Shown: positions 8,094-16,093, numbered from the stretch's first letter. The stretch is DNA of 39,700 bases from an uncultured Ruminococcus sp. (GCA_902790475.1 CADASG010000026.1:1-39700); one strand, 5' to 3'. Made by a program: numbers and translations. The notes: generated from the sequence alone by a model not told the origin.

Positions 8094-8203
8094 CTATTGA
8101 CAATAAGCCTCTATGCATATGGTATTCCGTCAGCGCAGGCAAGCCCCTTGAAAGGGTTGCCGCCCGGTATTTAGCCTACCGTATGCATACTCATTGTCAA
8201 TAG
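8094..8203. repeat. 110-bp element with terminal inverted repeats
   Basis: The ends CTATTGACAAT (8094-8104) and ATTGTCAATAG (8193-8203) are perfect inverted repeats. Pairing continues inwards with ATGCATATGGTA against TACCGTATGCAT, and a central imperfect hairpin (GGCAAGCCCCTT / AAGGGTTGCC) fills the middle. The internal motif ATTCCGTCAGC also occurs inside the long P1 repeats at 17748 and 20524. It contains no gene; MITE-like. Confidence 0.7.
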
Positions 8204-8565
8204 CTTTCGGGCATAAACGCTGATTTTAGCTACCCGCTGGTTCTAGCGAAGCCTCTAATATATAAAAACCATTTATGTTTCGTCATTGATCCAAAAATAC
8301 GTTTGTCGCTGCACCAAAGCCTCCTTTGTTAAAGGATGTGGCGCGCCTTAAAGGCGCGACGGAGGATTTACACGGCAGACGGTCACCTTCATATTAAACA
8401 ATATTCGATATATCCTAACGTCGGATTCTGTTAGGGTAATTGGGCAAACGTTTGCTTTCTATCACAAACGGACAGGAAAACAAACGTCGGCACAGCGGGC
8501 TTGCAATGCAAGCCCCTACACAGGTAAGGTAACCGCGTTACAGTTCTCAAAACCTGCTGATATTA
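8204..8565. repeat. gene-free stretch with several palindromic repeats between argH and the orphan gene
   Basis: No coding gene is seen. At 8231-8253 is an inverted partial copy of the 36-bp repeat. At about 8317-8370 a palindrome runs from AAAGCCTCCTTTGTTAAAGG to ACGGAGGATTT, with an inner stem GGCGCGCC/GGCGCG. At 8497-8519 is the palindrome GGGCTTGCAATGCAAGCCC followed by CTAC; with its flank (from about 8470) it matches the modules at 14698 and 39054 in reverse orientation. Confidence 0.7.
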
Positions 8566-9954
8566 TCAAGGTTCAACTTGCAGCTCCTCCGCTTTTGCCG
8601 CCATGCGCTTTGCCTGTTCTTTTACCAATTCGGGGGCGGGACCGCCGAAGGAGGTGCGTCGGGAAACGCAGTTGTCAAGGGAAATGGCGTTGTAAACGTC
8701 CTCGCTGAATACCTCGCAGACCGCCTTGTATTCCTCTATCGGGAGGTTTTCGAGGTCTGTGTTCAGCTCTATGCATCTCGCTACAAGCTCGCCGGTCGCC
8801 TTGTAAGCGTCGCGGAACGGAACGCCGTTTTTGGTGAGCCAGTCGGCGCAGTCCGTGGCGTTGATAAAGCCGCCTGCCGCCGCCTTGCGCATGTTCTGCG
8901 GAAGTACGCGCATGGTGTCGAGCATGGGGGTAAAGGCGGTCAGGCACATTTTTACTGTATCGACCGCGTCAAAGATCGCTTCCTTGTCCTCCTGCATGTC
9001 CTTGTTGTACGCGAGGGGGATACCCTTCATCACGGTCAGCAGAGTCATGGTGTCGCCGAACACCCTGCCGCTCTTACCGCGAACCAGCTCGGCGATGTCG
9101 GGGTTCTTCTTCTGCGGCATGATCGAGGAGCCTGTGGAAAACGCGTCGTCGAGCTCAACGAACTTGAACTCCCAGCTGCACCACATGATGATCTCCTCGG
9201 AAAAGCGGCTGAGGTGAACCATGATGATGCTCAGCACCGACGCGAACTCGATGCAGTAGTCTCGGTCGGATACGCCGTCGAGGGAGTTGTTGGTAACGCC
9301 GTCAAATCCGAGCAGGCCGGCGGTGTATTCCCTGTCGATGGGATAGGTAGTGCCTGCCAGCGCACAGGAGCCGAGCGGCATTTCGTCCATGCGTTTCAGA
9401 CAGTCGCTCAGACGCGACACGTCGCGCAGGAGCATTTCGCCGTAGGCTAAAAGATGATGGCCGAAGGTAATGGGCTGAGCCCTTTGCAGGTGGGTGTAAC
9501 CGGGCATAACGGTGTCGCTGTATTCTTCCGCTTTCTTCGCGATCACCCCTATCAGGTCGGTCACGAGCTTTTTGACGGCTTCGACTTCCTTTTTGAGATA
9601 CAGCTTGACGTCTACCGCTACCTGATCGTTGCGGCTGCGCGAGGTGTGGAGCCGCTTGCCGTTGTCGCCTATGCGCTTGGTCAGCTCGCCCTCGATAAAG
9701 GTGTGGATATCTTCAGCCTCGGGGTCGATCGTCAGCTTGCCGCTTTCGATGTCGGACTGTATTTTTTTCAGCCCCTCAATGATGTCCTTCGAGCTTTCTT
9801 CGCTGATTATTCCGCAGCGTCCCAGCATATTTGCGTGAGCTATGCTGCCCTCGATGTCCTCGCGGTACATTCTGCTGTCAAAGGAGATCGAGCTGTTGAA
9901 GTCATTTGTGGTTTTTGAAAGTTCCTTTTTAAATCTGCCTTTCCAAAGCTGCAT
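8566..9954 (-). CDS. argH: argininosuccinate lyase
   Basis: Splits argininosuccinate into arginine and fumarate, the last step of the pathway; a homotetrameric cytosolic enzyme. The start is the ATG at 9954 (462 residues), beginning MQLWKGRFKKE like other ArgH proteins and preceded by a perfect GGAGGTAATC ribosome binding site. The longer frame starting at 10008 would add 18 residues with no family support. The fumarase/aspartase signature GSSIMPQKKNPD is present, as are the TSRSRNDQV and GYTHLQRAQPI active-site blocks. It follows argG with a 75-base gap containing a hairpin, so it is probably in the argGH operon. Confidence 0.96.
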   Translation of the reverse strand: MQLWKGRFKKELSKTTNDFNSSISFDSRMYREDIEGSIAHANMLGRCGIISEESSKDIIEGLKKIQSDIESGKLTIDPEAEDIHTFIEGELTKRIGDNGKRLHTSRSRNDQVAVDVKLYLKKEVEAVKKLVTDLIGVIAKKAEEYSDTVMPGYTHLQRAQPITFGHHLLAYGEMLLRDVSRLSDCLKRMDEMPLGSCALAGTTYPIDREYTAGLLGFDGVTNNSLDGVSDRDYCIEFASVLSIIMVHLSRFSEEIIMWCSWEFKFVELDDAFSTGSSIMPQKKNPDIAELVRGKSGRVFGDTMTLLTVMKGIPLAYNKDMQEDKEAIFDAVDTVKMCLTAFTPMLDTMRVLPQNMRKAAAGGFINATDCADWLTKNGVPFRDAYKATGELVARCIELNTDLENLPIEEYKAVCEVFSEDVYNAISLDNCVSRRTSFGGPAPELVKEQAKRMAAKAEELQVEP

Positions 9955-9977
9955 GATTACCTCCGTAAAAACACGTT

Positions 9978-10001
9978 TTGGGCAGGGATATTTCACCCTG
10001 C
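9978..10001. other. hairpin between argG and argH
   Basis: The perfect 8-bp stem GGGCAGGG / CCCTGCCC has an 8-base loop. No T-tract follows on the minus strand, so it is more likely an RNA-stability or processing hairpin than a full terminator. Confidence 0.5.
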
Positions 10002-10029
10002 CCGACATTTAAAAATGAGAATAAACAGT

Positions 10030-11253
10030 TTATTTGATTAAGCCCTTCTTGGCTCTTACCTTGATGGGCAGACCGAACAGGTTGATGAAGCCTGCGCTGT
10101 CGTTCTGGTCGTAAACCTCGTCCTCGTCAAAGGTGGCAATCTCCTCGTCGTAAAGGGAGTAGGGGCTTGTAACGCCTGCGTCGATGATGTTGCCCTTGTA
10201 CAGCTTCAGCTTGACCTCACCGGTCACATACTCCTGAGTGCTGTCCACAAACGCGGACATAGCCTCGCGCAGAGGGGTGTACCACTTGCCGTCGTATACC
10301 AGATCGGCAAAGGTGTTGGCGAGATTCTTCTTGTAGTGCAGGGTGTCCTTGTCAAGGCAGATCTCCTCGAGCTTGTCGTGAGCAGCATAGAGGATGGTAC
10401 CGCCGGGGGTCTCGTAAACGCCGCGCGCCTTCATGCCCACCAGACGGTTCTCAACGATGTCGGTGATGCCTACGCCGTTTCTGCCGCCGATCTCATTGAG
10501 CTTTTCGATCAGCTCTACGGAGCCGACTTCCTCGCCGTTGAGCTTTACGGGGATACCCTTTTCAAAGGAGATGGTCACATACTCGGGCTTGTCGGGAGCC
10601 TGCTCGGGCGATACGCCCATCTCCAAAAAGCCTTCCTTGTTGTAGGTCGGCTCGTTTGCCGGATCCTCCAGATCCAGACCCTCGTGGCTGAGGTGCCAGA
10701 GGTTTTTATCCTTGGAATAGTTGGTTTCTCTGTTGATTTTCAGGGGGATGTTCTTTGCCTCGGCATAGGCGATCTCCTCCTCACGGGACTTGAATTCCCA
10801 TGTTCTCCACGGCGCGATGATCTTCATGTCGGGAGCGTAAGCCTTGATAGCCAGCTCAAAGCGAACCTGGTCGTTGCCCTTGCCGGTGCAGCCGTGGCAG
10901 ATAGCGTCGGCGCCCTCGGCCTTTGCGATCTCTACGATCCTCTTGGCGATAACGGGACGCGCAAAGCTGGTGCCCAGCAGATATTTGCCCTCGTAAACAG
11001 CGCCTGCCTTAACGGTGGGGAATACGTATTCCTCAACGAATTCCTTGTTGAGATCCTCGATATAGAGCTTTGAAGCGCCGGTGGCGATAGCCTTTTCCTC
11101 CAGACCGTCAAGCTCGGTGCCCTGACCTACGTTGCCGGAAACCGCGATGACCTCGCAGTTGTCGTAGTTCTCCTTGAGCCAGGGGATGATGATAGATGTA
11201 TCGAGACCGCCCGAATAGGCAAGTACAACTTTTTTGATTTTAGCGTCAGCCAT
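10030..11253 (-). CDS. argG: argininosuccinate synthase
   Basis: Condenses citrulline and aspartate with ATP to argininosuccinate. The 407-residue length is normal. The N-type ATP pyrophosphatase P-loop AYSGGLDTS is at residues 12-20. The [15 protein letters not shown] block binds citrulline/aspartate and ATP, and the [19 protein letters not shown] and [12 protein letters not shown] segments are typical. The ribosome binding site ACGGAGGA lies just before the ATG. It is first in the argGH operon and has a consensus promoter and an ArgR box upstream, so arginine repression is likely. Confidence 0.97.
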   Translation of the reverse strand: MADAKIKKVVLAYSGGLDTSIIIPWLKENYDNCEVIAVSGNVGQGTELDGLEEKAIATGASKLYIEDLNKEFVEEYVFPTVKAGAVYEGKYLLGTSFARPVIAKRIVEIAKAEGADAICHGCTGKGNDQVRFELAIKAYAPDMKIIAPWRTWEFKSREEEIAYAEAKNIPLKINRETNYSKDKNLWHLSHEGLDLEDPANEPTYNKEGFLEMGVSPEQAPDKPEYVTISFEKGIPVKLNGEEVGSVELIEKLNEIGGRNGVGITDIVENRLVGMKARGVYETPGGTILYAAHDKLEEICLDKDTLHYKKNLANTFADLVYDGKWYTPLREAMSAFVDSTQEYVTGEVKLKLYKGNIIDAGVTSPYSLYDEEIATFDEDEVYDQNDSAGFINLFGLPIKVRAKKGLIK

Positions 11254-11286
11254 AATGAATTCCTCCGTAATGAATGTTTCTATTCC

Positions 11287-11314
11287 ATTATACTCTTTGT
11301 TAAAAAAAAATCAA
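11287..11314 (-). promoter_or_regulatory. argG promoter
   Basis: On the minus strand, TTGATT (11309-11314) is followed after 16 bases by a perfect TATAAT (11287-11292). It lies 34 bases upstream of the argG start. Confidence 0.8.
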
Positions 11315-11322
11315 GTGTTTTT

Positions 11323-11336
11323 TGAATAAATATTCA
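11323..11336. promoter_or_regulatory. ArgR/AhrC operator (ARG box)
   Basis: TGAATAAATATTCA is a perfect palindrome with the TGAAT-N4-ATTCA pattern known for ArgR/AhrC boxes. It lies 8 bases upstream of the argG -35. Confidence 0.8.
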
Positions 11337-11518
11337 ATTTTTTAGCTTTGCACAAAATTTGCCGTCTTTATTCGTCAAAAGTGCGAAAATAGCCGAAAAC
11401 AGGCGCGGATTCTGCCGGATACAAGGAGCGCGGAGTGTGCTGCCGCTAAAAGGCGGAAGCGTAAAAATGAATAAAAAGCGCAATAATATGCGTATAAGTG
11501 AATATTTGGGGCTATATA

Positions 11519-11547
11519 TTGAATAATATTCAAAACTGTGCTATACT
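11519..11547 (+). promoter_or_regulatory. promoter of the flavin reductase-like gene with an overlapping ARG-like box
   Basis: TTGAAT (11519-11524), a 17-base spacer and TATACT (11542-11547). The palindrome TGAATAATATTCA (11520-11532) overlaps the -35. It is an ARG box with three instead of four central bases. Extra TGAAT half-sites are at 11468-11472 and 11499-11503. Confidence 0.65.
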
Positions 11548-11613
11548 ATATCCGTACACGATCCGCATACTTTATTATATGTTTATTATATGTAAATTGA
11601 AAGGAAGATCATT

Positions 11614-12123
11614 ATGGCTGATTTTAGAGAGATCACTCCGCAGGAGATCGCGGAAAATCCGTTCAAGCTCATCGGCGGCGACTGGGCGCTGGTTACGGCA
11701 GGCGACCGCGAGCGGTTCAACACCATGACAATAAGCTGGGGCGGAATGGGCATCATGTGGAACAAGCCCGTGGTGTTCAGCTTTATACGTCCGCAGCGCT
11801 ACACCTTTGAGTTCACGGAGCAAAACGATCACTTCACCATGAGCTTTTTTGACGAAGAATACCGCAAGGCGCTTGCGTTCTGCGGCAGCAAAAGCGGCAG
11901 GGATGTGGATAAGGTAAAGGAAACAGGACTGACCCCGGCGTTCACTGAGGACGGAGTGCCGTATTTTGAGGAAGCGAAGCTGGTTCTGGTCTGCAAGAAG
12001 CTCTACGCGCAGGACCTGAACGCACAAAGCATAACCGATCAGGCAGTCGTGTCCCCCAACTACAACGGCAACGACTACCACAAAATGTACGTCAGCGAAA
12101 TAGTAAAAGCACTGACGGTTTGA
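11614..12123 (+). CDS. flavin reductase-like FMN-binding protein
   Basis: A 169-residue protein of the flavin reductase-like (PF01613) split-barrel type. The early segment LIGGDWALVTAGDRERFNTM and the TISWGGMGIMWNKPVVFSFIRPQRYT block match the FMN-binding core of these proteins. FTMSFFDEEYRKALAFCGSKSGRDVDK is the usual following helix/loop. Members transfer electrons from NAD(P)H to flavin or hold FMN for unknown redox partners; the substrate is unknown. The ribosome binding site AAAGGAAG precedes the ATG. It is transcribed divergently from argG, and its promoter overlaps an ARG-like palindrome, so it may respond to arginine (inference). A terminator follows. Confidence 0.8.
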   Translation: MADFREITPQEIAENPFKLIGGDWALVTAGDRERFNTMTISWGGMGIMWNKPVVFSFIRPQRYTFEFTEQNDHFTMSFFDEEYRKALAFCGSKSGRDVDKVKETGLTPAFTEDGVPYFEEAKLVLVCKKLYAQDLNAQSITDQAVVSPNYNGNDYHKMYVSEIVKALTV

Positions 12124-12173
12124 TTTGCGCGACGACAAACGTTTTTGTAAAACCAAACATTTGTTGTTAAACG

Positions 12174-12215
12174 AAAGGGGTTGGCTCATTTTAACTTTTG
12201 AGCCAACCCCCTTTT
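12174..12215. terminator. terminator between convergent genes
   Basis: GGGGTTGGCTCA (12177-12188) pairs with TGAGCCAACCCC (12199-12210), flanked by AAA before and CTTTT after. A strong hairpin downstream of the flavin reductase-like gene that may also serve the gene on the minus strand ending at 12248. Confidence 0.9.
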
Positions 12216-12247
12216 ATCGTTTGGGCTTCTTCAAAAAATCAAAAAAA

Positions 12248-12808
12248 TCATAGCATATCCGCGCCGAAGTCGTAGCCGGTGGGAGGGATGCCGAACTGAC
12301 CTGAGATGCGGTCGGCGAAGAGGGTGAGGCGCGGAGGAAAGGGCGTGAAGCTGAAATAGAACGCCATCAGCAAAAACAGCAGGCACAGCGCCACGGGGAA
12401 GCAGTGCTCATACCTCGGGAAGTCCCTCGTCATAAATACAGAGACCGCCGTCGCCGCAGCAGCCGCGAGCGCGGAGCAAATCAAATCCGACGTTTCAAAC
12501 GCCGCGCCTGCGAGTTCGGTGAGGGCGCTCAGTCCCAAAAAACTCAGGGTCATCACCCACAGCGCTGCGGTTTTGGCGACGCACAAACACCTCATGTGCT
12601 TTCCCAAACAGAGCAGCTCTATCCCTCCCCACACCAGATAGGGCAGGATGAGCGCCTTCGCGGTCTCCCACGCACTGTGATTGACGCAGCCGAACAGCAC
12701 CCCTGCCAAGCCGTAATTCGTCAGACGGTAGAGCTGTCGCATGAACCAAAACCCTGCCGCAGTAAACAAAAGCCCCGTGAGCTCCGTGTAGATCCATTTT
12801 TTGTTCAT
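12248..12808 (-). CDS. integral membrane protein resembling DUF6512
   Basis: A 186-residue protein with about five or six hydrophobic segments: residues 8-25, 30-44, 52-67, 80-100, 107-123 and 138-156. The segment GVLFGCVNHSAWETAKALILPYLVWGG, with a conserved-looking N-H-S-x-W-E motif in the second loop, recalls the DUF6512 family (pattern N-E-S-x-W-E), and the C-terminal FADRISGQFGIPPTGYD tail also fits. The function is unknown. The ribosome binding site AGGAGGG is clear. The gene is monocistronic and convergent with the flavin reductase-like gene. Confidence 0.7.
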   Translation of the reverse strand: MNKKWIYTELTGLLFTAAGFWFMRQLYRLTNYGLAGVLFGCVNHSAWETAKALILPYLVWGGIELLCLGKHMRCLCVAKTAALWVMTLSFLGLSALTELAGAAFETSDLICSALAAAAATAVSVFMTRDFPRYEHCFPVALCLLFLLMAFYFSFTPFPPRLTLFADRISGQFGIPPTGYDFGADML

Positions 12809-13167
12809 TTTGCCCTCCTGCGTTCGGATTACAAAAATGTATTATTTTTCATCGGAAAAATAATCTGTTTGAGGTGGTTTCTTCTTTGCGAAATATACCG
12901 TCTGTATATTTCCTTTTCATCAAAAAGATGTGGAAAACTATGTGGAAAGTGTTAAAGCCTATGGATAACAATTCCAAACGCACGCTAAGTTTTCATTATT
13001 GTTCCGATTGGCGGCAGTTTTTAATATTTTCCACATAGATATCAACATTCTATATTGGAATATTAATCATTACAGGATGTATAACCGCGGTGTCAATCAG
13101 ATAAAACGAATTACTCCGATTTCTTTTTTTCCTATCCGTAATATTATTTGTTATTATTACATAAAAG
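12809..13167. other. AT-rich gene-free stretch with DnaA-box-like sites
   Basis: No gene is supported here. The stretch holds four sequences within one mismatch (two for the second) of the DnaA box TTATCCACA: TGTGGAAAA (12929-12937), TGTGGAAAG (12941-12949), TATGGATAA (12960-12968) and TTTTCCACA (13027-13035). These may be chance in AT-rich DNA. Confidence 0.35.
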
Positions 13168-13674
13168 TTACAAAAACAGTCTGACTGTGACAACACTGAC
13201 AACAAAGGCGGTGAGATCCGCCGCGATCGCAGCAGGCAGCGTATGGCGCGTTTTGGTCACGCCTATGCAGCCGTAGTACATCGCGACCGCGTAAAATGTC
13301 GTTTCGCTGGAGCCGGCTATCACGGAAGCCACCCTGCCGGCGAAGCTGTCGGCGCCGCACTTTTCAAACACAGAGACCAGCAGAGCGGTCGAGCCGCTGC
13401 CCGACACGGGACGGAGCAGCATCATCGGCACCACCTCCGCAGGAAAACCGAGCGCGTCGGCAAGGGGCGTTACAGCTTGGCAAATGAAGTCCACCGCGCC
13501 GCCCGATTGAAGAAGCTGTACGGCGAACACCAGTCCCATGACTGAGGGAGCTATCTGCCGCAGCACCGCAACTCCCTCGAGCACTCCGCGCGTGAAGCAG
13601 TCGAACACAGGCACGCGCCGAACGAGTCCGAAGATCACGATGACCGTCGCAAAAACCGGCATTGCAAAATCCAT
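13168..13674 (-). CDS. spmB: spore maturation protein B
   Basis: A 168-residue polytopic membrane protein of the nucleoside-recognition (Gate) domain family. The RPVSGSGSTALLV motif and the IAGSSETTFYAVAMYYG segment are the characteristic SpmB blocks, and the C-terminal hydrophobic helix ends in VRLFL. SpmA and SpmB are needed for full dehydration of the spore core in Bacillus and Clostridium; the transported species is not established. It begins 2 bases after the spmA stop, so the two are one operon. It supports a spore-forming host. Confidence 0.92.
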   Translation of the reverse strand: MDFAMPVFATVIVIFGLVRRVPVFDCFTRGVLEGVAVLRQIAPSVMGLVFAVQLLQSGGAVDFICQAVTPLADALGFPAEVVPMMLLRPVSGSGSTALLVSVFEKCGADSFAGRVASVIAGSSETTFYAVAMYYGCIGVTKTRHTLPAAIAADLTAFVVSVVTVRLFL

Positions 13675-13675
13675 A

Positions 13676-14269
13676 TCATATCCTCCTGCGGCGCGAGCTG
13701 ATTTTGTTTATGACGCAGGTGATAATGAGCGCCGTCGCCAGCGCACACGCAGAGCTGATCCACACGGGTACGAGTATTTCAAACGGCGCTTTGCTGCCGT
13801 AGCTCTGCCTGAGAGCGCCGAGCATTGTCGGCAGGAGCTGCAGCGAGGCGGTGTTCATCACCACGAATATTATCATCTCGTCGGTCGCCCTGTCTCCGCC
13901 GCCGCTCATCAAGTGCAGACCGCGCATAGCCTTTAGTCCGAACGGTGTCGCGGTGTTGCCCAGCCCCAGCAGGTTGGCGCTGATGTTCATGGATATGCTG
14001 CCGAATACCTCGCTGTTCGGGTCAAGCCGCGGAAACAGCCGCCGCAGAAGCGGAGCGAACACCCTCGCGATCAGCCGCGTGAATCCGCTTTCCTGCGCGA
14101 TCTTCATAATGCCCGACCACAAGCAGAGCATACCGGCGAGCTTGAGCAGCAGCGCCACAGCCTGAGCGCCGCTGTCGGTAACCGCTTCTGACAGCTCCCG
14201 AGTGTTGCCGAGCAGCGCCGCGCAGACAACGCTTAGTACCACGATTCCGCTCCATATATAATTGAGCAT
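13676..14269 (-). CDS. spmA: spore maturation protein A
   Basis: A 197-residue membrane protein (start ATG at 14269, MLNYIWSG, with AAAGGTG upstream; the earlier GTG at 14281 has no ribosome binding site). Typical SpmA features are GMLCLWSGIMKIAQESG, the SISMNISANLLGLGNTATPFGLKAM motif with the conserved N-x-x-A-N-x-L-G-x-G-N-A/T-A/T-P-x-G, and VMNTASLQLLPT. It is thought to act with SpmB in the forespore or mother cell membrane during spore core dehydration. It is the first gene of the two-gene operon. No sigma-G or sigma-F promoter was identified with confidence. Confidence 0.93.
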   Translation of the reverse strand: MLNYIWSGIVVLSVVCAALLGNTRELSEAVTDSGAQAVALLLKLAGMLCLWSGIMKIAQESGFTRLIARVFAPLLRRLFPRLDPNSEVFGSISMNISANLLGLGNTATPFGLKAMRGLHLMSGGGDRATDEMIIFVVMNTASLQLLPTMLGALRQSYGSKAPFEILVPVWISSACALATALIITCVINKISSRRRRI

Positions 14270-14319
14270 ATCCCCACACACCTTTCGGTTGGTTTTGTTT
14301 TGGATCAGATGTTATCTGT

Positions 14320-15000
14320 ATTGAACAGACGTTTGTTACCGTCCGTTTGTCGATAGAAAGAAAACGTTTAGTTCAGCAACTGCGGACGCGCACATGGGTG
14401 CGACCCTACGTCGTTAAGAAAAACGATGGTTATGTAAACGTTGTTTCTATTGCCCTCACAGCTTCCCGTTGATGAATTCTATCCCGCGAAACACCGACGT
14501 TACCGGTGAATCCGAGGTTAAGTACGCGAGCCAAAAAACGCGTGGAGAAATCTCCTCGGAGGTGAACTTCGGTTTCCTCTCAAGGAGATTTCTCGACTAT
14601 TCGCTATCGCGAATTCGGCTTACGCCGACCGCTCGAAATGACATATGGAGGAAACGCGCAAACCGCGCGAACGAGCAGCAGGTTAGCGTTTTAACCTGTA
14701 GGGGCTTGCATTGCAAGCCCGCTGCGCCGACGTTGTTTTCCTGTCCGAGTATTGAGAGGAACAAAACGTTTAGTTCAGCAACCTCGGTCGCACACGCAGG
14801 TGCGACCCTACGTAGAAAAGGAAAACGGTGACGGTTTCTCGCGTAACGGCGACGTTACTTATCATGCCGCCCCACAGTCCGCGAGCTGACAGCGGCGGCA
14901 CGCCGACTGCGGACGCGCAATGCGCGCCCCTACACCGGGAATGGATATTTTTCAGACATCAGCAAAGATTCTAACCCCTATTTATCCAACCGGGAACCAA
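14320..15000. repeat. repeat island A (mosaic of intergenic repeat modules)
   Basis: About 680 bases without a supported gene. In order: a GGTGCGACCCTACG module (about 14381-14412); the ATTGCCCTCACAG...AACGCG stem-loop unit (14449-14542); a GGAGAAATCTCC / GGAGATTTCTC palindromic module ending CGCTCGAAATGACA (about 14542-14643); GTAGGGGCTTGCATTGCAAG with its flank (14698-14748); a second GGTGCGACCCTACG module (about 14786-14815); GTCCGCGAGCTGACAGCGGC to GCGCCCCTAC (about 14877-14935); and a tail containing CAGCAAAGATTCTAACCCC. All recur in islands at 32180 and 38880. Confidence 0.85.
14449..14542 (+). repeat. ATTGCCCTCACAG stem-loop repeat, copy 1
   Basis: Begins ATTGCCCTCACAGCTTCC, contains a CCGCGAAACACCGACGTTAC arm and a GAGGTTAAGTACGCGAG arm, and ends AAAAAACGCG. 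Three further copies are at 32551, 32653 and 39329. Confidence 0.75.
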
Positions 15001-15043
15001 ACGTCGGAACTATGCCGACCTGCCTGCTTCAATGTGACAAATA

Positions 15044-15072
15044 TTGACAAGCGTCCCTAAAAATGGTAGAAT
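15044..15072 (+). promoter_or_regulatory. promoter of the AbrB-like gene
   Basis: Perfect TTGACA (15044-15049), a 17-base spacer and TAGAAT (15067-15072). The start codon is at 15102. Confidence 0.85.
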
Positions 15073-15101
15073 GACAGCATAACCTTTCGGAGGTGCGTTT
15101 T

Positions 15102-15359
15102 ATGATATTTACCAATTTCAGAGAGATCGACAAAGCCGGACGAATCGTTATCTCAAAGGATATCCGCAAACACCTAAATATTCACCCGGGAGATATTCTG
15201 CATATCAACGCCGATGACAACAGCGTTATTATAAAGAAAGCGGAGCCGTCGTGCGTGTTCTGCAACACTATTGAGGACCTTATCACCTTCGGAGACAAGC
15301 AGGTGTGCCGTTCCTGTGCGCGGAAGCTGGCGGAGGACTCATCTATATATACAGAATGA
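15102..15359 (+). CDS. AbrB-type transcriptional regulator with C-terminal zinc-ribbon-like tail
   Basis: An 85-residue protein. Residues 5-48 match the AbrB/SpoVT swapped-hairpin DNA-binding domain: REIDKAGRIVISKDIRKHLN followed by IHPGDILHINADDNSVIIKK. Residues 51-80 carry two cysteine pairs (CVFC and CRSC) spaced like a small zinc ribbon, found in a clostridial subgroup of these proteins. The start is the ATG at 15102 with GGAGGTG 6 bases upstream; the GTG at 15093 lies within that site. Members are global or local transition-state regulators and often bind their own promoters. Its stop overlaps the start of the phosphopantetheinyl transferase gene. Confidence 0.88.
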   Translation: MIFTNFREIDKAGRIVISKDIRKHLNIHPGDILHINADDNSVIIKKAEPSCVFCNTIEDLITFGDKQVCRSCARKLAEDSSIYTE

Positions 15360-15979
15360 AAACGGAAAATATGAATCCTTCTGCGAGCATACGCGTGGTT
15401 TTGGCGGACGTGCGCGAGGTGCGGTCTTTTCACTTTGACGAGATAAGCGAGCAGCGAAAAAAACACGCCGTGCGGTACAAACAGGAAGCCGACCGCAGAC
15501 GCAGTATAGCGGCAGGGCTGCTTCAGAAGCGGCTGCTGCCTGACAGCGAGGTGTTCACGGACTCCTTCGGCAAGCCGAGGACGAACGGCGGCGTGTGCTT
15601 CAACCTCTCCCACAGCGGCGATTATGCGGCTATGGCTGTCGGAAGCGGCGAGGTCGGAGTGGACATAGAGCAGATGCGTCCTGTCAACGCTCTGAAAATG
15701 GGCAAGGTGGTTTTCTGCGAAAACGAGATGCAGCTTTTACGGCGCTCGCGTGACAGGCTCGGCTGTTTTTTTGATTTGTGGACAAAAAAAGAAGCCCTGC
15801 TCAAATGCATGGGCGAGGGCTTTTACAGATCTGCGAAAAGCGTGGACGTGAGCGGCGGATCGTTTGCGGAGAACGGCGTTGTCTACTTTTTCAAAACGTT
15901 TCATTTTTCGGATTATACGCTCTCCGTCTGCTCGACCGTCTCGGATTTTTGCCGTGACGTTTCATTTTTGAAAATATAG
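15356..15979 (+). CDS. 4'-phosphopantetheinyl transferase, Sfp type
   Basis: Transfers phosphopantetheine from CoA to a serine of carrier proteins (ACP, PCP). From the ATG at 15356 the protein has 207 residues. Sfp-family motifs are in order: RRRSIAAGLLQKRLL, the FNLSHSGDYAAMAVG core, GVDIEQMRPVN (Mg-binding Asp/Glu) and FFDLWTKKEALLKCMGEGF (W-x-x-K-E-A). The start overlaps the AbrB-like stop in an ATGA arrangement; its own ribosome binding site is poor, so translation is probably coupled. No NRPS, PKS or ACP gene lies in the window, so the client protein is unknown; it could be the housekeeping enzyme. Confidence 0.9.
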   Translation: MKTENMNPSASIRVVLADVREVRSFHFDEISEQRKKHAVRYKQEADRRRSIAAGLLQKRLLPDSEVFTDSFGKPRTNGGVCFNLSHSGDYAAMAVGSGEVGVDIEQMRPVNALKMGKVVFCENEMQLLRRSRDRLGCFFDLWTKKEALLKCMGEGFYRSAKSVDVSGGSFAENGVVYFFKTFHFSDYTLSVCSTVSDFCRDVSFLKI

Positions 15980-15998
15980 GCGGCATTCGCTTTACCGC

Positions 15999-16026
15999 TT
16001 GATTTTTTACAAAACTATAGTATAAT
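15999..16026 (+). promoter_or_regulatory. promoter of the 16094 gene
   Basis: TTGATT (15999-16004), a 16-base spacer and a perfect TATAAT (16021-16026). Confidence 0.75.
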
Positions 16027-16093
16027 AAAAGATATAAACGAAACAAACGATAACACTGATCTGTTTGCAATTTTCGGTTTTCGGGAGGTTATT

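Noticed and set aside
8578-9450. A 290-codon plus-strand frame opposite argH
   Set aside because: Antisense shadow of a conserved enzyme; no initiation signals or motifs.
12999-13184. A 61-codon frame in the AT-rich spacer upstream of spmB
   Set aside because: No ribosome binding site, low-complexity Ile/Asn/Tyr composition, and it overlaps the end of spmB.
14469-14831. Open frames within repeat island A
   Set aside because: They are made of repeat modules also found in islands B and C, lack ribosome binding sites, and the matching frames are not kept in the other copies.
14320-15000. Repeat islands as CRISPR arrays
   Set aside because: The repeats are of different types and irregularly spaced, with no constant repeat-spacer alternation and no cas genes.
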